DNA from: Vanilla planifolia
Taxonomy: Eukaryota > Streptophyta > Magnoliopsida > Asparagales > Orchidaceae
Direction of reading: 5' to 3'
Assembly: GCA_023846275.1 (NCBI GenBank)
Contig: JAIUJO010000236.1
Location: 568,001-632,000, forward strand
DNA: 64,000 nucleotides
A program made the position numbers and the translations under genes. Numbering within the stretch: the stretch's first letter is position 1; each line of letters starts with the position of its first letter. The notes below the pieces were generated by a model. It was given only the letters and a program-made list of their open reading frames with translations. It searched no databases and was not told the DNA's origin. This document shows positions 35,361 to 48,690 of this stretch, in pieces.

Positions 35361-35726
35361 AATAGGTTTGGTTAAGATAGGCGAGGCTAAGAAAGAGTAG
35401 AGTAGAGTATAGTAGAGCAAAGTTTGACTAGGCTAGGAAAGAATACAATAGAGTGGAGCAGAGTAGGGTAGAGTAGAGTAAAGCAGAGTAGAGTAGAGCA
35501 AAGAAGAGCAGAGCGAGGTTTGAGTAGGCTAAGATAGGCTAGGCATGAGTCGAGTAGAGTAGAGTAGAGTAAAGCTTGGTTAGGCTATGCTAAGTTAGGC
35601 TAAGTTAGAGTAGAGTAGAGTAGTATATATTTGTTTAGTGTAGAGTAAAGTTGAGTAGAGTAGAGTAGAGTAGAGTAGGATAAAGTAGAGTAGAGTAGGG
35701 TAGAGTAGAGCAAAGTAGAGCATAGT

Positions 35727-35758
35727 AGAGGAGATGAGAGGAGGGGAGAGGAGAGTAG
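35727..35758 (+). repeat. Purine-only GGAGA patch
   Basis: GAGGAGATGAGAGGAGGGGA followed by GAGGAGAG within an A-block. Confidence 0.75.
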
Positions 35759-37160
35759 AGCAATGTAGAGTAGAGCAGAATATAGTAGAGCAGAGCAAGG
35801 TTAAGCTAGGATAGGCAAGGCTAAGTTAGGTTAGGGTAGAGAAAAGTAGAGCAGAGTAGAATTGGGTAGCATAGAGTAGAGCTAAGTTAGGCTAGGCTAA
35901 GCTAGGTTAGGCTAAGCTAGGCTAGGCTAGGCTCGAGTAGAATGGAGTAGAGTGGAGTGGAGTAGAGCTAGATTAAGTTATGTTAGGCTAGGCTAGAGTA
36001 GGCTTGGTTAGGCCAAGCTAGGCTAGAGTAGAGTAGAGTTAGGTTTGGCTAAATTAGGCTAGAATAGAGTGGAGTAGAATAGAGCAAGCAGAGCAGAGCA
36101 AAGTAGAGTAGCGCAGAACAAAGCATAGTAGAGCAGAGAAAGACTTAGTAGAGTAGATCATAAATGAGTAGGGTAGAGCAGAGAATAATAGAGTAGAGTA
36201 GAGCTAGGTTAGCCTTGGTTAGGCTAGGTTAGAGTAGAGTAGAGTAGAGCTAGGTTAGGCTAGGCAAGGCAAGGCTAGGCTAGACAAGAATAGCCTAGGC
36301 TAGCCTAGACAAAGCTAAAGAAGAACAGAATAGAGTAGAGTAGAGTAGAGTAGAGTAGAAAAGAGTAGAGCTAAGTTATGTTAGGCTAGGCTAGGTTATG
36401 TTAGGCTAGGCTATGCTAATTTAGAGTAGAGTATAGAAGATTTGAGTAGAGTAGAGTAGAGTAAAATAAAGTAGAGTAGAGCTAGGTTAGGCTAGGCTAG
36501 GCCATGCTAGGCTTAAGTAGAGTAGACTAGAGCTAGGTTATGTGATGCTAAGCTAAGCAAAGTTATAGGGGAGAATAGTAGGGTATAGAAGATTGGAGTA
36601 GGGTAGAGTAGAGTAGAGTAATGTAAAGTAGGGCTATGTTAGGCTTGGATAGGCTAGGCTAGGCTATACTAGGCTTAAGTAGAATAGAGTAGAGTAAGGT
36701 AGTGTAGAGTAGAGTAGTGTAGAGCTAGGTTAGGCCATACTGACTAGCCTAGGCTAAATTAGGCTAGAATGTAGTAGAGTACAATAACATACAGTAGAGT
36801 AGAGTAGAGCAAAGTACAGCAGAGTAGTCTAGGGCAAGGAAGACCAGAGTAGAGTAGAACAGAGTAGAGCATAAAAAAAGCAGAGCATAATAGAACAGAG
36901 TAGAGCTGAGTTGGGCTAAGCTGAGTAGAAGAGATTAGAATAGAGTAAAGTAGAGCATGGTTAAGCTAGTTTAGGCTTCATTAGAGCAGAGCATGGTAGA
37001 GTAGAGTAGAGTAGAGAAGAAATAAAGTAGAGCATTGCTGAGCAGAGCAAATCAAAGTAGAGCAAAGCATAATAGAGAAGAGTAGAGTATAGTAGAGCAA
37101 AAAAGAGAAAAGTTGAGCAAGTAGCATAGAGAAGAGTTAGTCTAGGCTAGGTAAAGCTAG

Positions 37161-37230
37161 GCTAGGTTAGAGTTGAGTTGAGTAGAGTCAGGTTAAGCTA
37201 GGCTAGGTTAGAGTTGAGTTGAGTAGAGTG
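37161..37230 (+). repeat. Local 41-bp tandem duplication
   Basis: GCTAGGTTAGAGTTGAGTTG starts at 37161 and again at 37202, each followed by AGTAGAGT. The paired TTGAG variants mark the copies as related. Confidence 0.7.
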
Positions 37231-40200
37231 GAGTAGGGTTGAGTGGAGTAGAGTAGAATATAACATAGTAGAGTAGAGTAGAGAAGATCAAAGTAGGGTA
37301 GAGATTGGTAAGGCTAGGGTGGGTTATGCTATGCTATATTAGGGTAGAGTAGAGTAAACTAGAGTAGAGTAGAATAGAATAAAATAGAGTAGAGCAGAGT
37401 AGAGTAGAGTAGAATAAAGGAGACAAGAGTACACCAGAGTAGAGAAGGACAGAGTAGAGTAGAGCAGAGTAAAGCATAGTAGAATAGAGTAGGATGGAGT
37501 AGAGTAGAGCATAGTAAATATAGGTTAGGCTGAGCTAGTCTAGGCTAGGCTAGGTTAGAGTAGAGTAGAAAAGAGTATAATTTAGTACAGTAGAATAGAA
37601 TGAAGTAGATTTTAATAGAGTAAAGTATAATATAGAAGAGTAGAGTAGAGTAAAGCTATGTTAGGTTAGGCTAGGCTAGGTTAGGATATGTTAGGGGTAG
37701 AGTAGAGTAGAAAAGAATAATGTAGTATAGAGTAGAGTAAAGTATAGTAAAGTATACTAGAGTAGAGTAGAGTAGAGCTAGGTTAGGCTAGGCTAGGCTA
37801 GAGTACAATAAAGCAAAGTAGAGAAGAGTAGAGTACAGTAGAGTATAGTAGAGCAGAGCAAAATAGAGTAGGATAGAGTAGAGCAAAGTAGTGCTAGCTT
37901 AGGCTGGCTAGAGTAGAGTTTGGTAGAGAATAGTAGAGCTAGTTTTGACTAGGCTAGGCTAAGCTAAGCTATAGTAGAGTAGAATAGATTTTAGTAGATT
38001 ATAGTAGTGTAAAATAAAGTGAAGCTAGGTTAGGCAAGGATAGGTGGGGCTAGGCTAGGATAAGATAGGCTAGGCTTGGCTAGGTGAGATTAAAGTAGAG
38101 CAGAGTAGAGTAAAGCAATGTTAGTAGAGGAGAGTAGAGCTAGGTTGGGCTAGGCTTGACTACTTGATGTTAAACTAGGCTAGAGTAAAGTAGAGTAGAG
38201 TAAAGTAGAGCTAGGCTAGAGTATAATAGAGTAGAGAAGAGTAGAGTAGAGAAGAGTAGAGCAAAGAATAGTAAGACAAAGTAGATCATAATGGAGAAAA
38301 GCAAAGCAAAGTAGAGCAGAGTAGAGAAAAGCAGAGCTATGTTAAGCTAGGCCAAACTTGGCTAGGCTAGGCTAGAGTAGAGTAGAGTAGAGTACAACAT
38401 CGTTAGGCTTGGCTAGACTTGGCTATGTTAGAGTTGAGTAGTTTAGAGTAGAATAAAGCTAGGTAAGGCAAGGCTAGGGTATGCTAGGCTAGACTACTTA
38501 AGAGAAGGATAGAGTTGAGTAGAGTAGAGTAGAGTAGAATAGAGCTCGATTTGGCTAGGCTAGGTTTGAGTAAAGTAGAGTAGAGTAGAGTAGAGTAGAG
38601 TAGAATAGAGAAGAATAGAGAATATCATAAAAGGGTAGGGTGAAGCAGGGTAGAGCATAGCAGAGTAGAGTGTAGCAGAGCATAGTAGAGCAAAGTAGAG
38701 CTACTTTAGGCTAAGTTAAGCTAGGCCAAGCTAGGTTAAGGTAGGCTAAATTAAGCTATGCTAGGCTAAAGTAGAGTAGAGTAAAGTAGAGAAGAGTAAA
38801 GTAGAGTAGAGTATAACAGAGTTGAGAAAAGTAGAGTAGAATAAGGTAGAGTAGAGCTAGGATAGGCTAGGCAAAGCAATGCTATGCTAAGCTGTGCTAG
38901 AGTAGACTAGAGTAGAGTACAATAGAATGGAGTAGAGTAGAGTGGAGTAGAGTATAGTAGAGTTGAGTAGAGTTAGGTTATGTTAGGCTTGGCTTGGCTT
39001 TGTTAGAGTAGAGTGGAGTAGTGTAAAATAGAGTAGAGTAAAGTGAAGTAGGGCAGAGTAGAGGTGAATAGAATAGATCAGAGCAAACTAGAGTAGAGCA
39101 GAGATGAGCAAAGAAGAGTAGATTCAAGCAGAGCAGAGTGGAGTAGAGCAGAGCTAGCTTGGGCTCTACTAGGCAAGGCTAGGCGAGGTTAGAGTAGGGT
39201 AAAGTAAAGTTAGGTTACGCCAAGCTAGGCTAGAGTAGAGTAGAGTAGAGTAGAGTAAAGTAGAGTAAAGTTGAGTAGAGTAGAGTAGAATAGAGTAGAG
39301 AGGAGTAGAGTAGAGTAGAGTAGAGTAGAGTAGAGTAGAGCTAGGTTAGGTTAGGCTAGGCTAAGCAAAGTTATACTAGATTAGAGTAGAGTAGAGTTGG
39401 CTGGAGTAGAGTAGAGTAGAGCAGAGTAAAATAGAGTAGAGCTGGGTTAGGTTAGGCTAGGGTAGGCTAGGAAAGAGCAAAGCAAAGTAGAGTAGAGTAG
39501 AGTAGAGTGGAGTAGAGTAAAGTGGAGTAGAAAAGAGCAAAGCAAAGTAGAGCAGAGTAGAGTCGAGTAGAGTTAGGTTTTGCTAGGCTGGGCTAGGCAA
39601 CGATGTGCTAAGCTATGCTAGCCTAAGTTAGAGTAGAGTAGAATAGAATGGAGTAGAGTATATTAGAGTAAAGTAGAGTAGAGTAGAATAAAGTAGAGTG
39701 AAGATAGCTTAGGCTAGGCTATGCAAGGCTAGAGTAGAGTAAAGTAGAGTATAGCATAGTTGAGTTGAGGCAAGTGGAGTAGAATAGAGTATAGTAGAGT
39801 AAAGTAGTGCTAAGTTAGGCTAGACTTGGAAAGCATAACTTAAGCTAAGCTATGCTAGAGTATAGTAGAGTAGAGTAGAGGTTGGTTTAGCTAGATTAGG
39901 TTAGGCTAGAGTACAGTAGAGAAGAGTAGAGTAGAGTAGAGAATTGCATAGTAGAGAAGAGCATAGCAGAGTAGAGAATAGTAGAGTAGAGCAAAGATGA
40001 GTTCAGTAGAGCTGAGTAGAGAAAAAAAGAGTAGAGTAGAGCTAGGTTAGGCTAAGTTTGGCCTAGTTAGGCTAAGTTAGAGTATAGTAGAGTAGAGTAT
40101 AGTGGAATAGAGTAAAGTGGAGTAGAGTAGAGTAGAGTAAAGTAAATTAGAGCTAAGTTAGGTTAGGCTAGACTAAGCTAGACTAGGCTAATGTAGAGTA

Positions 40201-41146
40201 GAGTAGAGGAGTGTAAAGTAGAGCAGAGCAGAACAGAGTATTACAAAGTAGAGTAGAGTAAAGCACAGCATGGTGGAGTAGAGTGGAGCAGAGTAAAGAA
40301 GAATAAAATAGAGTAGGGTAGACTAACATATAGTAGAGTAGAGCAGAGCATAACAAAGCAGAGTAGAGCAGAGCAGAGTAGAGTGAGGTTTAGCTGGGCT
40401 AAGCTAGAGTACAGGAGAGTAGAGTATGTTTAGGCTAGGCTAGGCCAGGCTAAGGTAGGCTAGGCAAGAGTAGAGTAGAGTAAAGTAGAGTAGCATAGGG
40501 TAGAGTAGAGTAGAGTAGAGCAGAGTAAAGCAAAGCAGAGCAATGCAAAGAAGAGTAGAGTAGAGTAGAGCATAATAGAGCAGAGTAGTGTCTAATAGAG
40601 TACAACAGAGTAGAGTAGAGGATAAGAAAATAGAGTAGAGAAGAGAAAAGTGGAGTAGAGTAGAGTAAAGAAGAGCAGAGTAGAGCTAAGTAGAGTAGAG
40701 CTAGGTTAGGCTAAGCTATAATACAGTAGAGTAGAGTAGAGTACATTAGGGTATTGTAAAGTATAATAGAGCTAAGTTGGGCTAGGGTAGCTAGGTTAGG
40801 GTAGGCTAGAGTACAGTAGAGTACAGTAGAGCTCGTTTAGGTTAAACTAGGTTAGGCTAGGATAAACTAGGTGAGAGTAGTGTAGAGTAGAATAGAGTAT
40901 AGTAGAGTAAAGTAGAGTAGAGAAGAGTAGAGTAGAGTAGAGCACATTAGAGCAGAGCAAAGTGATGTTAGGCTAGGCTAGGCTAATGTAGAGTAGAGTA
41001 GAGTAGAGTTAGGTTAGGCTAGGCTAGGTTAGAGCTAAGTAGGGTAGAGTACAGTAGAGATTGGTAGAGTTGAGTAGAGTAGAGTAGGACAGGGTAGAGT
41101 AGAGTAGAGCAAAGTAGAGTGGAGTAGAGTAGAGTAGAGTAGAGTA

Positions 41147-41199
41147 GAAGCGAGGAGAGGAGAGGGGAGGAGAGAAGTGTAGAAGAGAGGTGAAGAGAG
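41147..41199 (+). repeat. Purine-rich GGAGA patch
   Basis: GAGGAGAGGAGAGGGGAGGA followed by GAGAAGTGTAGAAGAGAGG, at the end of an A-block. Confidence 0.75.
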
Positions 41200-44100
41200 T
41201 TGATTAGAACAGAGTAGAGCAAAGTAGAATAGAGTAGAGCATAGAAGAGTAGAGTAGAGTAGAGTGGAGAAGAGCATAGTAGAGTAGAGTAGAATAGAGG
41301 TAGGTAGGTTAGGCTAGGTTAGGCTAGGCTAGGCTAGAGTAGAGCATAGTAAAGCAAAACTATGCTAGGTTAGGTTAAGCTAGGTTAGGCTGGGCTAGGC
41401 TACAATAGAGTGATAGAGTAGAGTATAATAGAGAAGGGATAAGATAGACTAGGTTAGGTTAGGCTTAGGTAGGCTTGGCTAGAGTATAGTAGAATAGTAT
41501 AGAGTAGAGCAGAGTAGAGTAGAGTAGAGCTAGGTTAGGTAAGTCTAGGATAGGAGAGGCTTGGATAAGTTAGGCTATAGTAGAATATAATGGAGTAGAT
41601 TAGAGTAGAGTAGAGTAAAGTATAGCAGAGTTGAGTTATGCTCGGTTAGGTTTGGCTAAGCTAGAGTGAGAGAGTAGAGCTAGGTTAGGATGGGCAACAT
41701 AAGGTTAGCTAAGCTAGGTTAAAGTAGAGTAGAGTAGAGTAAAGTAGAGTAATATAGAGTAGAGTAGAGTAGAGTAGAGCTTAGTATAGCATAGTAGTGC
41801 AGAGTAGAGTAGAGAAGGGGAGAGTAGAGTAGAGAAGAGAAAAGTAGAGTAGAGTAGTACAGAGTAGAGTTGAGTATAATAAAGTAGAGAAGAGTAGAGT
41901 AAGGTAGAGTAGAGTAGAGTAGAGCTAGGTTTGACTGGGTTAAGCTAGGTTAGGCAAGGTTAGGCAAAGATAGAGTAGTCTAAGCTATGCTAGAGTAGAT
42001 TATAGTAGAGTAGAGTGGACTAGAGTAGAGTAGAGTAGAGCATAGTAGAGAGAAGCAGAGTAGAGTAGATGATAGCAGAACAGAGCAAAGTAGAGAAAAG
42101 TAGAGCAAAGCATAGTAGAGTAGAGTAGAGCAGAGTAGAATAGAGCTGAGTAGAGCTAAGTTATTCTAGGTTATGTTAAAGTAAAGTAGAGAAGGCCAGA
42201 GTAGAGTAGAGTAGGTTAGAGTAGAGCTAGGTTAGGCTATGTTATGCTCGACAAGAATGGAGTACAGTGGAGAGAAGAGTAGAGTAGACCAGAGCAGAGT
42301 AGAGTAGAGTAGAGCAGAGTAGAGAAGAGTAGAGTAGAGTAGAGTAGGGAAAAGTAGAGTAGAGCAGAGTAGAACAAAACATGGCAAAGTAGAGTAGAGT
42401 TAAATTAGCCTAGGCAAGGTTAAGCTAGAGTAGAGTAGAGTTGAGTATAGCTTTGTTATACTAGGCAGTGCTAAGTTAAAGTACAGTATATTAGAGTAGA
42501 GTTGAGTAGTGTATGGTAGAGTAGAGCTCGGTTAGGTTATGCCAGGCTAGGTTAGGCTAAGCTACACTAAAGTAGAGTAGAGCAGAGAAGAGTTGAGAAA
42601 AGTATAGTAGAGTTAGGTTAGGCTAGGTTTGGTTATGCTAGGCTAGGTTAGAGTAGAGTAGAATAAATAAAGTATAGTAGAGTAAAGTTGCATAGAGCAT
42701 AGTAAAGTAGAGTAGAGTAGAGTAGAGAAGAGCAGAGTAGAGCAGAGGTGAATTCAAGAGTAGAGTATAGTAAAGTTGAGTAGAGCAAAGTAGAGCACTA
42801 CAGAGTAGAGTAGTGTAGAGCACAACAAAGCCAAAATATGTTAGTGTAGGCTAGGCTAGGGTAGAGTATAGTAGAGTAAAGTAGAGCTTGGTTAGGCTAG
42901 GAGAGGACAGCATAGGTTAGGCTAAGCTAGCCTTGAGTAGACAAAAGTAGAGCTAGATTAGGCTAAGCTAGGCTAGAGTAAAGTAGAGTAGAATATAGTC
43001 AAGTATAGTAGAGTAGAGTAAAAAGAAGAGTATAGTAGAGTAGAGTGGAGTAGAGTAGAGCTTGGTTAAGTTTGGATAAGCTAGGCTAGGTTTGGTTATG
43101 ATAGGCTTGACTAAACTAGGCTTGAGTAAAGTAGAGTAGAGTTGTTAAGCGTAGAGCATGGTTAGGCTAGGCTAAGCTAGTTAGAGTATAGTCGAGTAGA
43201 GTAGAGTATAATATAGTAAGGTAGAGCTAAGTTACACTAGGCTAGGTTAGGTTAGGGTAGCTAGGGTAGGCTAGAATAGATTAGAGGATAGTAGAACAGA
43301 GTAGAGAAAAGTAGAGCAAAGTAAAGTAGAGTAGAGCATAGCAAAGTAAAGCAGAGCAAAGCTAAGTTTGGCTAGGCTCAGGTAGGCTAAGATAGGCTAC
43401 AGTAGAGGTAGAGTAGACTCAAGTAGAGTAGAGCAAAGCTAATTTAGGCTAGGCTAGCTAGAGTATAGTAGAATAGAGTAGAGTAGAGCAAAGCAAAGCA
43501 GAGAAGAGCAGAGCAGACCATAACAGAAGAGTAGAGAAGAGTAATGTAAATTCGAGCAAAGTAGATCAGAGTTGAGAAGAGGAGAGCAGAGCAGAGTAGA
43601 GTAAAGCAAATTATAGCTGAATATAGTAGAGGAGAGAAGAGGATAACAGATTAGAGGAGAGTAGAGCAAAGTAGAGTAAAGTAGAGCAAAGAAAAGTTGA
43701 GTAGAGCATAAAAGAGTAAAGAAAGGCAAAGCTAGGTTAGGCTAGGCTAGGTTAGGCTAAGATGGGCTAGAGTAGAGTATAATAGAGTAGAGTAAAGTAT
43801 AGCTAGGTTAGGCTAAAATATGTAGAGTAGAGTAGAGTAGAGCAGAGCAAAGCAAAGTAGTGGAGAAAAGCAAAGCAAAGTAGAGAAGAGCATAATAAAG
43901 TATAGTAAAGTAGAGTAGAGCAAAGTTAAGCTAGGCTAGGTAAGGGTAGGCTAGAGTAGAGTAAAGTAAAATAGGGTAGAGTAGATTAAAATAGACTAAA
44001 GTTAGGTCAGGTTAGGTTAGGATAGGCTAAGTTAGAGTAAAGTAGAGTAGAGTATATAAGAGTTAAGTAGAGTAGACCTAGGTTAGGCTAGGTTAGGCTA

Positions 44101-46269
44101 GGCTTAGAAAGGGATGGCTAGGCCATACAAGGCTATAATAGAGTACAATAGAGTAGAGTAATGTAGAGTGAAGCTAGCTTAGGGTAGGCTAGGCTAAGCC
44201 AAGGCTAGAGTAGTCTAGAGTTGAGTTGAGCAGAGTGGATTAGTGTAGGGTAGGGCAAAGTAGAGTAGAGCAGAGTAGAATGGAGTAGAGCAGAGTGAAG
44301 CAGAGAAGAGAGAGTAGATTAGAGTGTAATAGAGAAGAATAAATTAGAGTAGAGCATAGTTGAGGAGAGAATAGTGGAGCAGAGTAGAATAGAGCAAGGA
44401 TAGGCAAAGCTAGGCTTGACTAGGCTCAGCTAGGCTAGAGTAGAGTAGAGTAGAGTAGTGTATAATAGAGCAGAGCTAGGTTAGGTTAGCCTAGGCTAGG
44501 TTATAATAGAGTAAAGCTAGTTAGAGTAGAGTTAGAGTAGAATAAAAGATAGTAGAGTAGAGCTAGGTTAGGCTGGGCTAGGCTAGGATAGGCTAAGCTA
44601 GGCAAGACTAGGGTAGACTAAGATAGGATAGGGTAGAGTAGACTAGAGTAGAGTAAAGTGGAGTAGAGGAGAGTAGAGTAGGGTTGAGCTAAGTTAGGTT
44701 TTGTTATGTTATGCTAGGCTTGGCAAGGTTAGGCCAAAGGCAAGGCTAGGCTAGGCTAGTCTAGAGTAGACTAGAGTAGAGTAGAGTAGAGTAGAGTAGA
44801 GCTAGGTTAGGCTAGGCTAGGATAGGCTAAGTTAGGCTAGAGTAGACTAGCATAGAGTAGAGTCGAGAAGAGCAGAGTAGAATTGAGTAGAGTAGAGAAG
44901 AGTAGTGCAGAGTTGAGCAGAGTGGAGTAGAGTAGAAAAAACAAAGCAGAGCAGAGCAGAGTATGGCAAAATAAAGAAAGCATAGTAGAGCTAGGTTAGG
45001 TTAAGCTATATAAAGCTAAGCTTGGCAAGGCTAGGTTAAAGTAGAGTAGAGTATTGTAGATTAAAGTATAATATAGTATAATATAGTAAAGTAGAGTATA
45101 GTTTAGTAGAGCTAAGTTTGGCTAGGCTAGGCTAGGCTAGAGTAGAAACGAGTAGAGTAGAGTAGAGTAGAGCTAGGTTAGGCTAGGCTTAGCTAGGCTA
45201 GAATGGAGTAGGGCGGTGCAAAGCAGAGTAGAGTAGAGTAGAATAAGTTAGAATAAAGCAGAGCAGAGTAGCATAGAGTAGAGCAGAGCTAAGTATAGTA
45301 GAATAGGCTCGAGTTGACTAAAGTATAGTAGAATAAGTAGAGTAAAGCTAAGTAGAGTAGAGTAGAGCAAAGTAGCATAGAATAGAGCAGAGCAGAGAAA
45401 ACAGAGCATAGTAGAGTAAAGCAGAGTAGAGTAGAGTAGAATAGAGCAAAGCAATGTAGAGTAGAATAGAGTATTTCAAGGTAGAGCAGAGTAGAGTAGA
45501 GTAGAGTGGAGTAGAGTAAAGAAGAGCAGATCAGAGCAGAGCAGAGTAATGAAGAGTAGAGCAAAGTAGAGCATAACAAAGTAGAGAGAGCAAGGTTAAG
45601 CGAGGCTAGTCTAAAGTTGAGTAGAGTAGAGTAGAGTAGAGTAGTGTAGATTAGAGCTAAGCTTGGTTATGTTAGGCTAAGCTAGGCTAGGTGAGGCTAT
45701 GCTCGGCTAGAGTAATAGACTAGAGTAGAGTAAAGTAGAGTAAAGTAGAGTAGAGTTTTTTTTTGGAAAGGCTAGGTAAGAGTAGAGTAGAGCAGAGTAG
45801 AGAAGAGAACAATGAAGTAGAGAAGAGTAGAGTAGAGAAGAGTAGAATTGAGTAGAGTAGAGCTGAGAAGAGAAAACATGAGTAGAGTAGAGTTAGGCAA
45901 GACTAAGCTAGAGTACAGTCGAGTTGTGTAGAGTAGAGCTAGGTTAGGCTAGGTTAAGCATTGGTAGGCTAGGGTAGGCTTGGCTCAGCTAGAGTAGTGT
46001 ATTGTAGAGAAGAGTAGAGTATAGTAGAGCTAAGTAAGGCTAGGCTTGGCTAGCGTATAATAGAGCAAAGTATAGTAGAGTAGAGTATAGTAGAGTAGAG
46101 TAGAGTAGAGCAAAGAAGAGTAGAGCAGAGAAAGGCTAGGTTAGGCTAGGCTAGGCTAACTAGGCTATACTAGAGTAAGGTATAGAAGAGTAGAGTAGAG
46201 TAAGGTAGAGTAGAGTATAGAGGAGCTATGTTGGGCCAGGCTAAGTTAAAATAGAATAGAGTAGACTAA

Positions 46270-48690
46270 GGTAGAGTAAAGTAAAGTAGAGCAATATTAG
46301 GCTAGGCTAGTCTAGCCCTGGTTGGCTAGCATAAGCTAGGCTTGGCTAGGTTAGAGTATAGTAGAGGAATGTAGAGTAGAGTAGAGTAGAGCTAGGGTTT
46401 GCTAGGCTAGGCTAAATTGTGTTAGAGAAGAGTAGAGTTGGGTGGAGCAGAGTAAGGTAGAGTAGAGAACAACAGAGTAAAGCTGATCAGAGCAGCATAG
46501 AGTTGAGTAAAATAGAGCTAGGTTAGGCTAGGCTAGGCTTAGCTTAGCTAGACTAGAGTAGTGTGGAGTAGAGCTTGGTTAGGCTAGGCAAAGCTAAGCT
46601 AGGTGAGGTTAGAGTGGCTAGGCTAGGCTATGCTAAGCAAGGCTAGAGTAGAGTTGAGTAGAGTAGAGATGAGTAGAGTAGAGCAGTGTAGAGTAGAGTA
46701 GAGCAAAGTAAAGAAAAGAAAAAAAGAGCAGGAAAGAGCAATATAGGGTAGAGCAGATTAGAGCAAAGTAGAGTTGAGCTAGGTTCGACTAAGCTAAGCT
46801 AGGTTACGTAAGCTTATGCTAGGTTTGAGTAGAGTAGAGTAGAGTAGAGTAGAGTAAAGTAGATAGAGTAGAGCAGAGCATAGCAAAGCAGAGTAGAGCA
46901 GAGCAAAGAAAAGTAGAGGGTTGAGCAGAGCTAAGCTCAACAAAGCAGAGTAGAGTAGAGCTAGGTTAGGCTAACCTAGGCTAAGTTAGGCTAATGTAGT
47001 GGAGTAGTATAGAGTAAAGTAGAGCTAGGTTTGGTTAGGCTAAGTTAGGCTTGATTAGAATATAGTGGAGTGGAGTAGAGTATAGTATAGTAGAGTATAA
47101 TAGAGTATAGTAGAGCAGGGTAGAGTGGAGTTAGCTTAGTCTAGGCAAGGCAAGGCTAGGCAAGGATAGGCTAGGTTAGGCTAGGCTAGGCTAGAGTAAG
47201 GTGGAGTAGAGTAGAATAGAGTAGAGAAGAGTAGAGTGGAGTAGAGAAGAGTTAAGTTAGGTTAGGCTAGGCAAGGCTAAGCTAGAGTAGAGTAGAGTAG
47301 AGTGGAGTATAGTAGAGTAATGTAGAGCAGAGTAAGGAAGAACAAAGTAGAGTCGAGTAACGCAGAGTAGAGTAAAGCTAAGTAAGGCTAAGCTAGGCTA
47401 GGCTAAGTAAGGCTTGGCTAGGTTAGAGTAGGGTGGAGTAGAGTAAAGTAGAGTAGAGTTTACTAGAGTAGAGTATAATAGAGTAGAGTAGACTAGAGCT
47501 AGGTTAGGCTAGGTTAGGCTTGGCAAGAGTAGAGTATAGTAGAGTTAGGTTACGTTATGCTAGGCTATAGTAGAGTGGAGTACAATAGAGCAGAGTAGAG
47601 TACAATAAAGTAGAATAACACATAGAAGAGAAGAGCAGAGTAGGGTAGACAAGAGCAGAGTAGAGTAGACTAGAGAAGAGTATAACAGAGCTGAGTAAAG
47701 TAGAACAGAGTAGAGTAAAGAAACTTAGCTAAGGCCTATGCTATGCTAGAGTAGAGTAGAGTAGAGTAGAGTAGAGTAGGGTAGAGTGTAGTAAAGTAGA
47801 GCTAGCTTAGGTTGGCTAAGCTAGGCTAGAGTAGAGTAGAACTAGGTTAAATAAGGCTATGCTAGACTAAAATAGGCTTAACTAGGCAAGGCTTGGCTAG
47901 AGTAAAGTACAATAGTGTAAAGTAGAGTAGAGTATAGTAGAATAGAGAAGAGTAGAGTAGAGTAAAGCATATTATAGTAGAGTAGAGTTGAGCTAGGTTT
48001 GGCTAAGCTAGGCTAGGCTAGACTAGGCTAGGTTAGGCTATGCTTGAGTAAAGTATAGATGAGTAGAGAAAAGTAGAGTAGAGTATAGTAGAGTAGAGTA
48101 GAACTAGATTAAGCTAGGCTAAGCTTAAGTACAATAGAGTAGAATAAAGTAGATTGAATTAGAGTAGAGAAGAGTAGAGCATATTAGAGTATAGTAGATT
48201 CGAGTCGAGTAGAGCTAGTTAGGCTAGGCTAGAGTAGGCTAGAGGAAAGTAGAGCAGAGAAGAGTAGAGTTAGGTTCGACTAGGCTAGACTTTGCTAAGT
48301 TAGAGTAGAGTAGGGTAGAGTAGAGATGATTAAAATAGAGTAGAGTATAGTTGAGCTAAATGAGCATAGGCTAGGCGAGAGTATAATAGAGTAGATTAGA
48401 GTAGAGTAGAGTAGAGCAAAGTAGAGCCGTGCAGAGAAGAGTAAAGCAAAATAGAGTAGAGAATAATAGAGCAAAGTAGAGTAGATCAGAGTAGAGAAAA
48501 GCAAAAAAGAATAAACATAGCTAAGTAGAGCAAAGTTAGGCTATGTTAGGTAGGGCTAGCCTATGCTAGAGTAGAGCAGAGTAAAGCTAGGTTTAGCTTG
48601 GCTAGGCTAGAGTAGAGTAGAGTATAATAAAGTTGAGTAGAATAGAGCTAGGCTAGGCTAGGATATGGTAGGCTAGAGTAGAGTAGAGTA
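46270..48690 (+). repeat. Long duplication, left copy (partner about 13.4 kb to the right)
   Basis: Over roughly 2.4 kb this segment follows 59645-62150 landmark by landmark: GAGGAATGTAGAG, GTTAGAG-GGCTAGGCTAGGC, AAGCTTATGCTAGGTTTGAG, AGCTAAGCTCAACAAAGCAG, GGCTAATGTAGTGGAGTAG, AACTAGGTTAAATAAGGCTA, GTAGGCTAGAGGAAAGTAG and GAGATGATTA. The offset grows from about 13,370 at the left to about 13,440 at the right, through pentamer indels. The ends are not sharp and homology may extend further on both sides. Confidence 0.8.
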
